A stretch of 64,000 bases of DNA from Pseudomonas abietaniphila (lineage in GTDB: Bacteria > Pseudomonadota > Gammaproteobacteria > Pseudomonadales > Pseudomonadaceae): positions 1,488,001-1,552,000 of the forward strand of contig NZ_CP155619.1 in NCBI RefSeq assembly GCF_039697315.1. Direction: 5' to 3'. Shown in pieces: positions 38,994 through 48,198 of the stretch (position 1 is its first letter; each line of letters begins with the position of its first letter). The notes under the pieces are model-generated. The model was not told where the DNA came from. It was given only the letters and a program-made list of their open reading frames with translations, and ran no database searches. The translations under genes and the position numbers were made by a program.

Positions 38994-39731
38994 TCAGCCG
39001 TTGAGCATGAAGTTGTTCATGTCCCTGGCGGCTTCCGGCACGAACAGATACCCCTTGCTGCGCACGGTCTTGATCAGGCGCGGATGAATCGGGTCATCGC
39101 CGATTCGGGGGCGGATTTTCGAGATGCGCACATCGATGGAGCGGTCCTGACCGTCGTAGCCAACGCCTCTGAGCGCGGTGAAGATTTCCTCGCGGGACAG
39201 AATCCTGCCGGCGTTGGCGACCAACAGCCACAACAGGTCGAATTCGGCGCTGGTCAAGTCGATGCTTTTTTCATTGAGCCACGCTTCGCGCAACGCGTTA
39301 TCCACCACCAGCGGACCGAAGACCAATCGACGCTGCTCCCGGGTCGGCGCCTCGGCCGCTTCGCTGCGCCTCAACAGCGCATGAATACGCGCCAGCAGCA
39401 CACGCGGGTGAACGGGTTTGCAGACGAAATCATCGGCCCCCATGTCCAGCCCCTGAACCTGATCGCTGTCGTCGGTGCGCGCAGTGAGCATGAGGATCGG
39501 GCCGTCGTATCGATTACGCACCTTGCGGCAAATGCTCAGACCGTCCTCGCCCGGCAGCATGAGGTCGAGAATCACCAGATCCGGCTGCTCCTCGATAATC
39601 CGCTGCGCCGCCTGCGCGCCATCGCTCTCCACACCGACACGCAGGCCGTTGCTCTCAAGGTAATCGCGGGTCAGCTCGGCGAGTCGTTGATCGTCCTCGA
39701 CGATCAGCACCTGCCAGGGTTCTTGCTGCAC
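38994..39731 (-). CDS. rstA: OmpR-family response regulator, RstA type
   Basis: Regulator of 245 aa. The GTG start at 39731 is chosen because CAGGAG lies 8 bases upstream; the frame extends further but without a ribosome site. Phospho-acceptor Asp56 (VILDLMLPGEDG) and Lys105 are present. The winged helix (LRGVGYDGQDRSIDVRISKI, IKTVRSKGYLFVP) is closest to RstA. Confidence 0.87.
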   Translation of the reverse strand: MQQEPWQVLIVEDDQRLAELTRDYLESNGLRVGVESDGAQAAQRIIEEQPDLVILDLMLPGEDGLSICRKVRNRYDGPILMLTARTDDSDQVQGLDMGADDFVCKPVHPRVLLARIHALLRRSEAAEAPTREQRRLVFGPLVVDNALREAWLNEKSIDLTSAEFDLLWLLVANAGRILSREEIFTALRGVGYDGQDRSIDVRISKIRPRIGDDPIHPRLIKTVRSKGYLFVPEAARDMNNFMLNG

Positions 39732-39783
39732 GGTCCGTATCTCCTGGTGTTTGTTCTTATTAATAGCGCCGCGATATATCCAT

Positions 39784-39918
39784 TGTAGGAGCGTGGCTTG
39801 TCCCGCGATCGGCCGGGAACCGGCCGTAAAATCGGACAACGCTTTTTGTCTGAAACATGCATTTGCTGGATGGACTGTCGCTGCGCAACAGATCGCGGGA
39901 CAAGCCACGCTCCTACAG
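39784..39918. repeat. REPIN (GTGGCTTGTCCCGCGATC type)
   Basis: TGTAGGAGCGTGGCTTGTCC / GGACAAGCCACGCTCCTACA halves about 90 bases apart, between rstA and the nrdA regulatory region. The inner part holds a further short palindrome (CGGCCGGGAACCGGCCG). Confidence 0.85.
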
Positions 39919-40147
39919 AACGGTGTTGATCCGACGCAATAGTACCCACTCACCCAACATGACACACGACATGCCAAACCACCCGTCCGTCGTCCTTGCC
40001 AACCCCATATTTTGTGATAGGGTTCGCGCCCGCAAAAAACCGGGAAATTGATTTTCACCCTCGAAAAATCACGCGTCGGCGGCTCATCCCAGTCCCCATG
40101 CGGCCTACACGCGACTTCGTCGTTTCGCACACAAATTACACACAGCT

Positions 40148-40156
40148 TTATCCACA
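40148..40156 (+). promoter_or_regulatory. DnaA box upstream of nrdA
   Basis: TTATCCACA, a perfect DnaA box, about 460 bases before the nrdA start and just upstream of the NrdR-like boxes. DnaA control of nrd genes is known in other proteobacteria. Confidence 0.55.
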
Positions 40157-40194
40157 GGTTAAGCCTGTCAGGAACGTTGCAATTGGTGTCCGAA

Positions 40195-40210
40195 ACGCAT
40201 TATCTTGTAC
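40195..40210. promoter_or_regulatory. NrdR-like box 1 upstream of nrdA
   Basis: ACGCATTATCTTGTAC, a fair match to the ACAC-WATATATW-GTGT consensus, centred exactly 32 bases from box 2. Confidence 0.55.
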
Positions 40211-40226
40211 CCCGTCGCTCGTGGAG

Positions 40227-40242
40227 ACCCTACATGTAGGGG
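40227..40242. promoter_or_regulatory. NrdR-like box 2 upstream of nrdA
   Basis: Contains the perfect 14-base palindrome CCCTACATGTAGGG (40228-40241). The 32-base spacing (three helical turns) to box 1 is the arrangement used by the NrdR repressor. Confidence 0.6.
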
Positions 40243-40605
40243 TTGGCTCGAAAAACCAAACACAAGTGACCGAGAGATTTCAAGCACTTTTTCTCGCATC
40301 AAACGGGTTGAAATGCCCCGGTTTTACCGCCTGACCGCTCACACGCGAATGGCAGACACTCAGGCTTCATGATCTGCGCGTAACGGTACAAGTGTTGCAA
40401 CATTAAGTGTGCATTCTGCATCGAATTTTTACAGGGCGACGGACTCAGAACCGCGCCCTTTTGGACTTCAAAGCCAGGGTCGGCCTCCTTCAGCCTTCCC
40501 ATCCGTTTTGAAGTCATTGGACTGGCGTTTGTCAGTCAACTGCCTCAAGACGGAACGGTGGACGCCTACAGCGTCCAAATAAACATAGAGAACGTGGAGA
40601 CACCC

Positions 40606-43518
40606 ATGCAAACAGACACAACTCGCGAGAATCCTCAGGCCATTGCGCCGCAGACAGGTGCGACCCAGCAGGACCTGTCCGCGACCGCACCGGGTCAGCT
40701 GCGCGTGATCAAGCGTAACGGCACCGTTGTTCCGTACACCGATGACAAGATCACCGTCGCCATCACCAAGGCTTTCCTCGCAGTTGAAGGCGGTACCGCC
40801 GCCGCGTCGTCGCGTATCCACGACACCGTTGCACGCCTGACCGAACAAGTCACCGCGACCTTCAAGCGTCGCATGCCGTCGGGCGGCACCATCCACATCG
40901 AAGAAATTCAGGATCAGGTAGAACTGGCGCTGATGCGCGCCGGCGAGCAAAAAGTGGCTCGCGACTACGTGATCTACCGCAACGAACGCTCCAAAGAGCG
41001 CGCCGGTCGTGGCGGCGAAGCCCCTGTACAGGCTCACCCGTCGATCCGTATCACCACCAAGGACGGCAGCCTCGCGCCGCTGGACATGGGCCGCCTGAAC
41101 ACCATCATCACCGAAGCGTGTGAAGGCCTGGCCGAGGTTGATGCCAACCTGATCCAGAATGAAACCCTGAAAAACCTGTACGACGGCGTTGCGCTGACCG
41201 ACGTCAACACCGCCCTGGTGATGACCGCGCGTACCCTCGTAGAGCGTGAGCCGAACTACTCGTTCGTGACCGCGCGCCTGCTGATGGACACCCTGCGTGC
41301 CGAAGGCCTGGGCTTCCTGAACGTTGCGGATAGCGCCACTCACCACGAAATGGCCGACCTGTACGCCAAGGCCCTGCCGGCTTACGTCGCCAAAGGTATC
41401 GAGTTCGAACTGCTGAACCCTGTTCTGGCCGAATTCGACCTGGAAAAACTGGGCAAGGCGATCAACCACGAGCGCGACCAGCAGTTCACCTACCTGGGCC
41501 TGCAGACCCTGTACGACCGTTACTTCATCCACAAGGACGGCGTGCGTTTCGAACTGCCGCAGATCTTCTTCATGCGCGTGGCCATGGGCCTGGCAATCGA
41601 AGAGAAAGCCCGTGAAGACCGCGCCATCGAGTTCTACAACCTGTTGTCGTCCTTCGACTACATGGCCTCGACCCCGACACTGTTCAACGCCGGCACCCTG
41701 CGGCCACAGCTGTCGAGCTGCTACCTGACCACCGTTCCGGATGACCTGTCGGGCATTTACCACGCCATCCACGACAACGCGATGCTGTCCAAATTCGCAG
41801 GCGGTCTGGGCAACGACTGGACACCGGTTCGCGCGCTGGGCTCGTACATCAAGGGCACCAACGGCAAATCCCAAGGCGTCGTGCCATTCCTGAAAGTGGT
41901 CAACGACACCGCTGTGGCAGTGAACCAGGGCGGCAAGCGCAAAGGCGCTGTCTGTGCCTACCTGGAAACCTGGCACATGGACATCGAAGAGTTCATCGAG
42001 CTGCGCAAGAACACCGGTGATGATCGTCGTCGTACCCACGACATGAACACCGCCAACTGGATCCCTGACCTGTTCATGAAGCGTGTCTTCGACGACGGCA
42101 AATGGACCCTGTTCTCGCCATCCGAAGTCCCTGATCTGCACGACCTGACCGGTAAAGCCTTCGAAGAGCGCTACGAGTACTACGAAGCGCTGACCGAGTA
42201 CCCAGGCAAGGTCAAGCTGTTCAAGACCATCCAGGCCAAAGACCTGTGGCGCAAAATGCTGTCCATGCTGTTTGAAACCGGCCACCCTTGGCTGACCTTC
42301 AAAGACCCGTGCAACCTGCGTTCGCCGCAGCAGCACGTGGGCGTGGTCCACAGCTCGAACCTGTGCACCGAGATCACCCTGAACACCAACAAGGACGAGA
42401 TCGCGGTCTGCAACCTGGGCTCGATCAACCTGCCGAACCACATCGTCAACGGCAAGCTGGACACCGACAAGCTCAAGCGCACCATCGACGTAGCCGTTCG
42501 CATGCTCGATAACGTCATCGACATCAATTACTACTCCGTGCCGCAAGCCAGGAACTCCAACTTCCGTCACCGTCCGGTCGGTCTGGGCATCATGGGCTTC
42601 CAGGACGCGCTGTACCTGCAGCACATCCCTTACGGTTCCGACGCTGCCGTGCAGTTCGCCGACCGTTCGATGGAAGCCGTCAGCTACTACGCGATCCAGG
42701 CTTCCTGTGACCTGGCGGATGAGCGCGGTGCCTACGAGACGTTCCAGGGTTCGCTGTGGTCCAAAGGCATCCTGCCGCTGGATTCGCAACAGATCCTGAT
42801 CGAAGCCCGTGGCCAGAAGTACATCGACGTTGACCTGGAAGAGACCCTGGACTGGGCGCCAGTGCGTGCTCGCGTTCAGAAAGGCATTCGTAACTCGAAC
42901 ATCATGGCCATCGCACCGACCGCAACCATCGCCAACATCACCGGCGTGTCGCAGTCGATCGAACCGACCTACCAGAACCTGTACGTGAAATCGAACCTCT
43001 CGGGCGAATTCACCGTGATCAACCCGTACCTGGTTCGCGACCTCAAGGCACGCGATCTGTGGGACTCGGTCATGATCAACGACCTCAAGTACTACGACGG
43101 TTCGGTACAACAGATCGAGCGCATCCCGCAGGAACTCAAAGACCTGTACGCCACCGCGTTCGAAGTGGACACCAAGTGGATCGTTGACGCCGCCAGCCGT
43201 CGTCAGAAGTGGATAGACCAGGCTCAGTCCCTGAACCTGTACATCGCTGGCGCTTCGGGCAAGAAACTGGACGTGACCTACCGCATGGCCTGGTACCGTG
43301 GTCTGAAAACCACCTACTACCTCCGTGCCCTGGCCGCGACCAGCACCGAGAAGTCGACCATCAACACCGGCAAGCTCAACGCCGTTTCCAGCGGCGGCCA
43401 CGGCCCGGACGACTCGGCGATCACCGCCCCGCGTCCAGCCGAAGCAGCGCCAGCCGGTCCAGCGCCAGTGCCTAAAGCCTGCGCGATCGACGAGCCGGAT
43501 TGCGAAGCCTGCCAGTAA
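40606..43518 (+). CDS. nrdA: Class Ia ribonucleotide reductase alpha subunit
   Basis: Large catalytic subunit (970 aa) reducing ribonucleoside diphosphates. Two ATP-cone-like domains occupy about residues 33-125 and 142-230, a feature of Pseudomonas NrdA, followed by the ten-stranded barrel with the active-site cysteine in LSSCYLT and CNLGSINLPNH. The C-terminal redox pair is in PDCEACQ. The ATG at 40606 is preferred (GTGGAGA upstream). nrdB does not follow directly: a toxin-antitoxin pair lies between. The upstream region holds a DnaA box and paired NrdR-like boxes. Confidence 0.97.
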   Translation: MQTDTTRENPQAIAPQTGATQQDLSATAPGQLRVIKRNGTVVPYTDDKITVAITKAFLAVEGGTAAASSRIHDTVARLTEQVTATFKRRMPSGGTIHIEEIQDQVELALMRAGEQKVARDYVIYRNERSKERAGRGGEAPVQAHPSIRITTKDGSLAPLDMGRLNTIITEACEGLAEVDANLIQNETLKNLYDGVALTDVNTALVMTARTLVEREPNYSFVTARLLMDTLRAEGLGFLNVADSATHHEMADLYAKALPAYVAKGIEFELLNPVLAEFDLEKLGKAINHERDQQFTYLGLQTLYDRYFIHKDGVRFELPQIFFMRVAMGLAIEEKAREDRAIEFYNLLSSFDYMASTPTLFNAGTLRPQLSSCYLTTVPDDLSGIYHAIHDNAMLSKFAGGLGNDWTPVRALGSYIKGTNGKSQGVVPFLKVVNDTAVAVNQGGKRKGAVCAYLETWHMDIEEFIELRKNTGDDRRRTHDMNTANWIPDLFMKRVFDDGKWTLFSPSEVPDLHDLTGKAFEERYEYYEALTEYPGKVKLFKTIQAKDLWRKMLSMLFETGHPWLTFKDPCNLRSPQQHVGVVHSSNLCTEITLNTNKDEIAVCNLGSINLPNHIVNGKLDTDKLKRTIDVAVRMLDNVIDINYYSVPQARNSNFRHRPVGLGIMGFQDALYLQHIPYGSDAAVQFADRSMEAVSYYAIQASCDLADERGAYETFQGSLWSKGILPLDSQQILIEARGQKYIDVDLEETLDWAPVRARVQKGIRNSNIMAIAPTATIANITGVSQSIEPTYQNLYVKSNLSGEFTVINPYLVRDLKARDLWDSVMINDLKYYDGSVQQIERIPQELKDLYATAFEVDTKWIVDAASRRQKWIDQAQSLNLYIAGASGKKLDVTYRMAWYRGLKTTYYLRALAATSTEKSTINTGKLNAVSSGGHGPDDSAITAPRPAEAAPAGPAPVPKACAIDEPDCEACQ

Positions 43519-43525
43519 ACAGAAT

Positions 43526-43545
43526 GGCGCTACGCAAGTAGCGCC
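43526..43545 (+). terminator. Hairpin after nrdA
   Basis: GGCGCTAC-GCAA-GTAGCGCC: 8-bp perfect stem with a GCAA tetraloop, 8 bases after the stop. No U-run follows, so it may be an mRNA-stabilising end or an attenuator. Confidence 0.5.
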
Positions 43546-43552
43546 GTCATGG

Positions 43553-43580
43553 CCAACGCGCTTCTGTAGAAGCGCGTTGG
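43553..43580. repeat. 12-bp perfect hairpin after nrdA
   Basis: CCAACGCGCTTC (43553-43564) pairs fully with GAAGCGCGTTGG (43569-43580) around TGTA. The right arm continues into REP-like sequence (GTCTGGGCCGTAACCGGACG). Confidence 0.7.
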
Positions 43581-43662
43581 GTCTGGGCCGTAACCGGACG
43601 AAGAGGCCGTCACCTCCAACCTCTTTGCCTCAGCCCTACCGAGATACCGTCTACCCCACATG

Positions 43663-43697
43663 ACCTGTGGGAGTGAGCTTGCTCACGAAGAGGTCCG
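43663..43697. repeat. Single REP unit (GTGAGCTTGCTCACGA type)
   Basis: GTGGGAGTGAGCTTGCTCAC followed by GAAGAGGTC. A lone half related to the element at 11101. Confidence 0.6.
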
Positions 43698-43836
43698 CAC
43701 AATCACCAAAGATTGCCGCCAAAGCCTCCCACCGAAGCCCCCCTCACCTCTTCATGTGCTTTGCTCACGACACCCCGCGACACCCTCCCCGCATCGAATC
43801 CGCTACAATTGCCTCATCGCGAAACGAGGCCTGTTT

Positions 43837-44007
43837 ATGCCAACTCCCTCTCTCGAAGCCAAAAAGGCCTATTGCGCCAAAACGCGCAAATCCAACTACG
43901 CTGCCAGCCTGCGCCTGGAAGGTTTCCCCAGCACACCCGCTGATGCTGAACGTCCTCTCCTCACTCGAGAAGAACTGTTGAAAATCTACAGTGGCAAAAA
44001 GGCGTGA
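43837..44007 (+). CDS. antF: Antitoxin of Fic (AntF/YhfG type)
   Basis: A 56-aa product immediately upstream of fic. It carries the Fic-inhibitory helix motif (S/T)xxxE(G/N) as Ser24-LRL-Glu28-Gly29 (ASLRLEGF). In class-I Fic systems the glutamate of this helix blocks productive ATP binding by the toxin. The ATG at 43837 has CGAGGC upstream. Its stop overlaps the fic GTG start. The closest known relatives are YhfG and P. fluorescens AntF. Confidence 0.85.
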   Translation: MPTPSLEAKKAYCAKTRKSNYAASLRLEGFPSTPADAERPLLTREELLKIYSGKKA

Positions 44008-44606
44008 CGCTCGACAAATACGGCACCGGCCAAGATCCCTATTGCTTTCCCGATACAGCGATCCTGCGTAACCGTTTCGGAATCCATGACGAACAGATCC
44101 TGGCTGAAGCTGAACGCGCGCTTTCCGAAGTAGCAGCCGATTCCATCGACTTTGCACCGCCGCCCTACGATCTCGCCTACCTCCAGCAAATCCATCACAG
44201 GCTATTTTCAGACTTGTACGATTGGGCAGGCCAACTGCGCATCGTCGACATTTCCAGGAATGACACCCACTTTTGCGTCACCAGCCGCATCGAGCCCGAA
44301 GCCAACAAACTGTTCAAGATGCTTGCCGACGCCAACGGTTTTCAGGGCCTGGACCGCGTCAATCTGATCAACGCCTGCGCGGAACTGTTCGGCGACCTGA
44401 ACGTGGTTCATCCCTTCCGCGAAGGCAATGGCCGTGCACAACGGATCCTGTTCGAACACATCATCGTCAACGCAGGGTATGAAATCAGTTGGTGGCCGGT
44501 CCAGCCCGCCGAATGGATACAAGCCAATATCGACGCCGTGGGATGTGATTATGAGGGGCTGGTGAGGGTGTTCGAGCAGTGTGTGGGTCAGGCAATCCGT
44601 AGCTGA
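44004..44606 (+). CDS. fic: Fic-domain adenylyltransferase toxin
   Basis: Fic protein of 200 aa. The full active-site motif HPFREGNGRAQR is present (His136, Glu140, Asn142, Arg144), so it should transfer AMP from ATP to a target hydroxyl. Related P. fluorescens Fic modifies DNA gyrase subunit B and arrests growth; the same target is likely but not shown by sequence. The GTG start overlaps the antitoxin stop. The pair is inserted between nrdA and nrdB. Confidence 0.93.
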   Translation: MTLDKYGTGQDPYCFPDTAILRNRFGIHDEQILAEAERALSEVAADSIDFAPPPYDLAYLQQIHHRLFSDLYDWAGQLRIVDISRNDTHFCVTSRIEPEANKLFKMLADANGFQGLDRVNLINACAELFGDLNVVHPFREGNGRAQRILFEHIIVNAGYEISWWPVQPAEWIQANIDAVGCDYEGLVRVFEQCVGQAIRS

Positions 44607-44838
44607 ATATTCGCCGATTAGTCCTGACGGCCGACATCGCCTGATAGGGGCCACTCGTCGATTACGTCACAATTTGGCTCTTCATTTCCAATGGGTATCC
44701 AATACTGATTTTCGAGTCCTGTCCCCTGCACGCCTCTGGATACGCAACCTCAGCGCATTATCAAAAGCCTTGATCCCAATCAGCACGGATGAATTCGTCG
44801 AAATCCGATCTGATCCGCTGATTGCCGATGGCCAGGAC

Positions 44839-44854
44839 ACACTATATGATGTGT
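44839..44854. promoter_or_regulatory. NrdR-like box 1 upstream of nrdB
   Basis: ACACTATATGATGTGT, an excellent match to the NrdR consensus with ACAC/GTGT arms. Confidence 0.65.
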
Positions 44855-44870
44855 CTCGCTTCAGCGTTAA

Positions 44871-44886
44871 ACACTAGATACGTGAT
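44871..44886. promoter_or_regulatory. NrdR-like box 2 upstream of nrdB
   Basis: ACACTAGATACGTGAT, 32 bases from box 1, the same spacing as the nrdA pair. Confidence 0.6.
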
Positions 44887-45005
44887 TAACCTCTAATCTC
44901 AACGTGTTGTTCTTCAAGCACGGCTTGGCGAAGGATGCGGAGGAAAATGAAGGCAATTCGACCCTCAAATTCCGTCAGGGACGAACCCGCGCAGGGCAAA
45001 ATCTG

Positions 45006-45011
45006 TATAAT
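45006..45011 (+). promoter_or_regulatory. Possible -10 element for nrdB
   Basis: TATAAT preceded by TG at the extended position (CTGTATAATC). No strong -35 is seen. It would give a leader of about 280 bases. Confidence 0.35.
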
Positions 45012-45300
45012 CCCGCGCTCACCCAGGGTACTCAAAATGACCGTTTGCACATTGCAAAGCTGGCACTCTGAAAACAGCCCCGTTGACCCGCTTCGCCGGC
45101 CTGCCACAGGTGGCCTTCGCAGCACGTTCGCCGATCGATCCGAAATGACGATTCTCGTCTTCGTTGATCAGTCACAGTAAGACCCTGAGCTACACCCAAT
45201 CTATTCCCGTTGCCAGCCTATGCGACATGCACCGCTGGCAACGCCGACTTTAAAATCCAATCGACCGCCAACGCGGTCCTCAAGCAGGAGCCTCACCACC

Positions 45301-46548
45301 ATGCTGAGCTGGGACGAATTCGACAAAGAAGACGCCGCTGAACCCGCCAAAGGCGCCAACGCCGGCCACGCTTCTGAAGCTGCCATGGACAAACTCGACA
45401 GCGCCGGTGGTGCTGCCGCGCTGGAAGCACGCGCTGCCAACGCCAACGACTCTGCCGCCGTGGCCCGCGCCAAGGCTGCCCTGAACAAACTCGACATCGC
45501 CGAAGGTCTGGCCGAACTCGAAGGCTCCGCTGCCCGCGTTGCCGTCGACGAAAAGCGCATGATCAACTGCCGCGCCGACCTCAACCAACTCGTGCCTTTC
45601 AAGTACGACTGGGCCTGGCAGAAATACCTGGACGGCTGCGCAAACCACTGGATGCCGCAAGAAGTCAACATGACCGCCGACATCGCCGTATGGCGTAACC
45701 CGGAAGGCCTGACCGACGACGAACGCCGTATCGTCATGCGCAACCTCGGCTTCTTCTCCACCGCCGACTCCCTGGTTGCCAACAACCTCGCGCTGGCCGT
45801 GTATCGCCTCATCACCAACCCTGAATGCCGCCAGTACATCCTGCGCCAGGCCTTCGAGGAAGCGATCCACACCCACGCCTACCAGTACTGCATCGAATCG
45901 CTGGGCATGGACGAAGGCGAGATCTTCAACATGTACCACGAGATCCCGTCGGTCGCTAAAAAAGCGGCCTGGGGCCTCAAATACACCCGCGCCATCTCCG
46001 ACCCGGAATTCAACACCGGCACCGTCGAGACCGACAAAGAACTGCTGCGCAACCTGATCGCCTACTACTGCGTTCTGGAAGGCATCTTCTTCTACTGCGG
46101 CTTCACCCAGATCCTCTCCATGGGCCGCCGCAACAAAATGACCGGCGTCGCAGAACAGTTCCAATACATCCTGCGCGACGAGTCCATGCACCTGAACTTC
46201 GGCATCGACGTGATCAACCAGATCAAAATCGAAAACCCACACCTGTGGGACGCCGAACTGAAGGAAGAAGCCAGCCAGATGATTCTGCAAGGCACCCAGC
46301 TCGAGATCGAATACGCCCGCGACACCATGCCTCGCGGCGTACTGGGCATGAACGCAGCGATGATGGAGGACTACCTCAAATTCATCGCCAACCGTCGCCT
46401 GTCGCAGATCGGTCTGAAGGAAGAGTACCCAGGGACCACCAACCCGTTCCCATGGATGAGCGAGATCATGGACTTGAAGAAAGAGAAGAACTTCTTTGAG
46501 ACGCGCGTGATTGAGTATCAGACAGGTGGGGCTTTGAGCTGGGATTGA
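45301..46548 (+). CDS. nrdB: Class Ia ribonucleotide reductase beta subunit
   Basis: Diiron/tyrosyl-radical subunit of 415 aa, the length seen in P. aeruginosa. Iron ligands are visible in [27 protein letters not shown] and [11 protein letters not shown]. The Ala-rich N-terminal extension (about residues 10-80) is typical of Pseudomonas NrdB. GCAGGAG precedes the ATG. It has its own upstream NrdR-like boxes, consistent with separation from nrdA. Confidence 0.97.
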   Translation: MLSWDEFDKEDAAEPAKGANAGHASEAAMDKLDSAGGAAALEARAANANDSAAVARAKAALNKLDIAEGLAELEGSAARVAVDEKRMINCRADLNQLVPFKYDWAWQKYLDGCANHWMPQEVNMTADIAVWRNPEGLTDDERRIVMRNLGFFSTADSLVANNLALAVYRLITNPECRQYILRQAFEEAIHTHAYQYCIESLGMDEGEIFNMYHEIPSVAKKAAWGLKYTRAISDPEFNTGTVETDKELLRNLIAYYCVLEGIFFYCGFTQILSMGRRNKMTGVAEQFQYILRDESMHLNFGIDVINQIKIENPHLWDAELKEEASQMILQGTQLEIEYARDTMPRGVLGMNAAMMEDYLKFIANRRLSQIGLKEEYPGTTNPFPWMSEIMDLKKEKNFFETRVIEYQTGGALSWD

Positions 46549-46577
46549 TTTGATCCTGGGTTAACTGCTTCAAGCGA

Positions 46578-46609
46578 AAGGGCTGCCAGCGATGGTGGCC
46601 TTTTTTTGT
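46578..46609 (+). terminator. Intrinsic terminator of nrdB
   Basis: GGCTGCCA-GCGA-TGGTGGCC stem (two wobble pairs) followed by seven T, about 30 bases after the nrdB stop. Confidence 0.85.
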
Positions 46610-46779
46610 TTCGTGCACCTCATTCTCAAACGCTTTATAAGGAACAGGGGTCCGGCCTCCTTGCTTCCGGAGTTTGGTATCGAAGAAAATCGGACACACG
46701 AAATAACCACCTGATGGTTGTAAGTTAAGAGGTAGAGCCAGCAACAGCTCGCCCAGAAAATAAAGAATGGAGAGTGACG

Positions 46780-48114
46780 ATGGGTTTCCATCCCGAATGG
46801 AGCGAGATTTCTACACTGGTCAATGAGAGCAAGAGCATCTTCATCAAGAAGCTGTCTCGCAATGATACCTCGTGGGCCGACGACCCAAAGAATGGTCATC
46901 AGAATGGTTTTTTCATCCCTCGCGCTACGGCAGAATCTGATTTCTTTCCGGTGCTAACAAGCTCAAACCCTGAAAAACCGCACATCTTCGACATTAAATA
47001 TCCGACGTTTTGGCCAGCCTCAGGAGAGCTGAAGACGTCCACAATCAAGCACTTCTCGAAACGTCACCCTGGCGACATAGAGAAGGAAAGGCCAAGATAT
47101 GAGTGGCAGCACACAGGTGTTCCCCGTGAGCAATTCCAGTCACTCAACCCGGCATCGTTACTTCTTGTTGGAAAGCTGAAGGAAACAAAAGCCGGGGCTG
47201 AATACTGGGTCATCGTCGTGGATTCTGTGAGCGAAGAAGCGGAGATAATCGAGACTGTATTCAAACTCGAGTCCGACTTTCATTTCGGCACGTTCGACCC
47301 GGCCCTGCTTATAGAACCTGCGTCAGACACCGATCTGCTCATCGCAGAACTGACGCAGGCGATCCACGATAGAACTCTGGAGCAATTCATCAAGCAGCAG
47401 ACGCTGCCTTCCCCGGAATTGCTGGCAGGACAGGCACAGGCCAAATGGCTGGCAGATAATAAATTCGATGACATGAATCCGTTTTCCCTTCCCGAGCCTG
47501 GTAACGCAGTCATGCGTATCAGCCGAGATATCGAGTACTCCATCTATAAACAGGCTGAATTGCGAATCAGGACGGCGCAAGTTGCCAAGCTACTGCTTCA
47601 CGGCGTCGGCGATCCTGTGACCAACCTGGTGCGAGGTTTTTCCGAACTGGATTCAATTTTTCTCAGCGCAGCCCAGACACGAAAAAGCAGAGCTGGCCTA
47701 TCGTTTGAACATCACGTGGGCAGGCTTTTCAGGGATGGCCGGATTCGCCATGAAGCTCAGGTGGTCTTCGGTGGCCGCCGTCCGGATTTCGTACTGCCGG
47801 GAGTCAAAGCGCTGAACACCAATGGTGATGCAATCATCGTCTCGTTGAAGACTACCTTGCGCGAACGGTGGAAACAGCTGGCATTGGAGAAACCACTCGG
47901 AGCAATTTTCCTGGCCACAGTCGACGACAGAATATCAGGCGAGGCCATCGACGAAATGGAACGAAATTCCATTCACCTCGTTGTGCCTGAGTCCCTTAAG
48001 AAAGCTAAAGAGAAAGAAACTGCCTACTCGGCATACGAGAACGTAATCACTTTCAAGCAGTTCTTCGACATTGAGGTAAATCTGAAACGCCCCTCGTTGG
48101 TCCTCCCGCTGTAG
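46780..48114 (+). CDS. EcoRII-like type II restriction endonuclease
   Basis: Endonuclease of 444 aa. The C-terminal third matches the EcoRII catalytic domain: TRKSRAGLSFEHH (Arg304, Glu310), RRPDFVLPG (Pro335-Asp336) and SLKTTLRERWKQL with catalytic Lys357. The N-terminal half is not the EcoRII effector domain that I recognise and may be a distinct DNA-reading module. The ATG at 46780 has GGAG seven bases upstream. With the convergent Dcm and Vsr genes it forms a restriction-modification set, presumably for CCWGG-like sites; the exact site is inferred from Dcm. Confidence 0.87.
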   Translation: MGFHPEWSEISTLVNESKSIFIKKLSRNDTSWADDPKNGHQNGFFIPRATAESDFFPVLTSSNPEKPHIFDIKYPTFWPASGELKTSTIKHFSKRHPGDIEKERPRYEWQHTGVPREQFQSLNPASLLLVGKLKETKAGAEYWVIVVDSVSEEAEIIETVFKLESDFHFGTFDPALLIEPASDTDLLIAELTQAIHDRTLEQFIKQQTLPSPELLAGQAQAKWLADNKFDDMNPFSLPEPGNAVMRISRDIEYSIYKQAELRIRTAQVAKLLLHGVGDPVTNLVRGFSELDSIFLSAAQTRKSRAGLSFEHHVGRLFRDGRIRHEAQVVFGGRRPDFVLPGVKALNTNGDAIIVSLKTTLRERWKQLALEKPLGAIFLATVDDRISGEAIDEMERNSIHLVVPESLKKAKEKETAYSAYENVITFKQFFDIEVNLKRPSLVLPL

Positions 48115-48198
48115 CCTGGCTGCTGACAAACAGCGATTGCGCGTAGCACCTCCACCCCACCGAGGCGCTGCGCCAAGGTCAGCGCCCGACCGCTCTGT

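Larger units (their letters stand above)
44607..45300. other. 694-base gap between fic and nrdB
   Basis: No convincing gene. It holds the NrdR-like box pair (44839-44886), a TATAAT at 45006-45011 and a long leader to nrdB. Short open frames here lack ribosome sites and typical codon use. Confidence 0.6.

Noticed and set aside
40468..43401. Very long open frame antisense to nrdA
   Set aside because: Its composition and lack of domains mark it as a by-product of GC-rich third positions in nrdA, which is a certain gene.
44581..45180. Short open frames between fic and nrdB as genes
   Set aside because: They lack ribosome sites and family-like sequence; the region is better explained as nrdB regulatory sequence.
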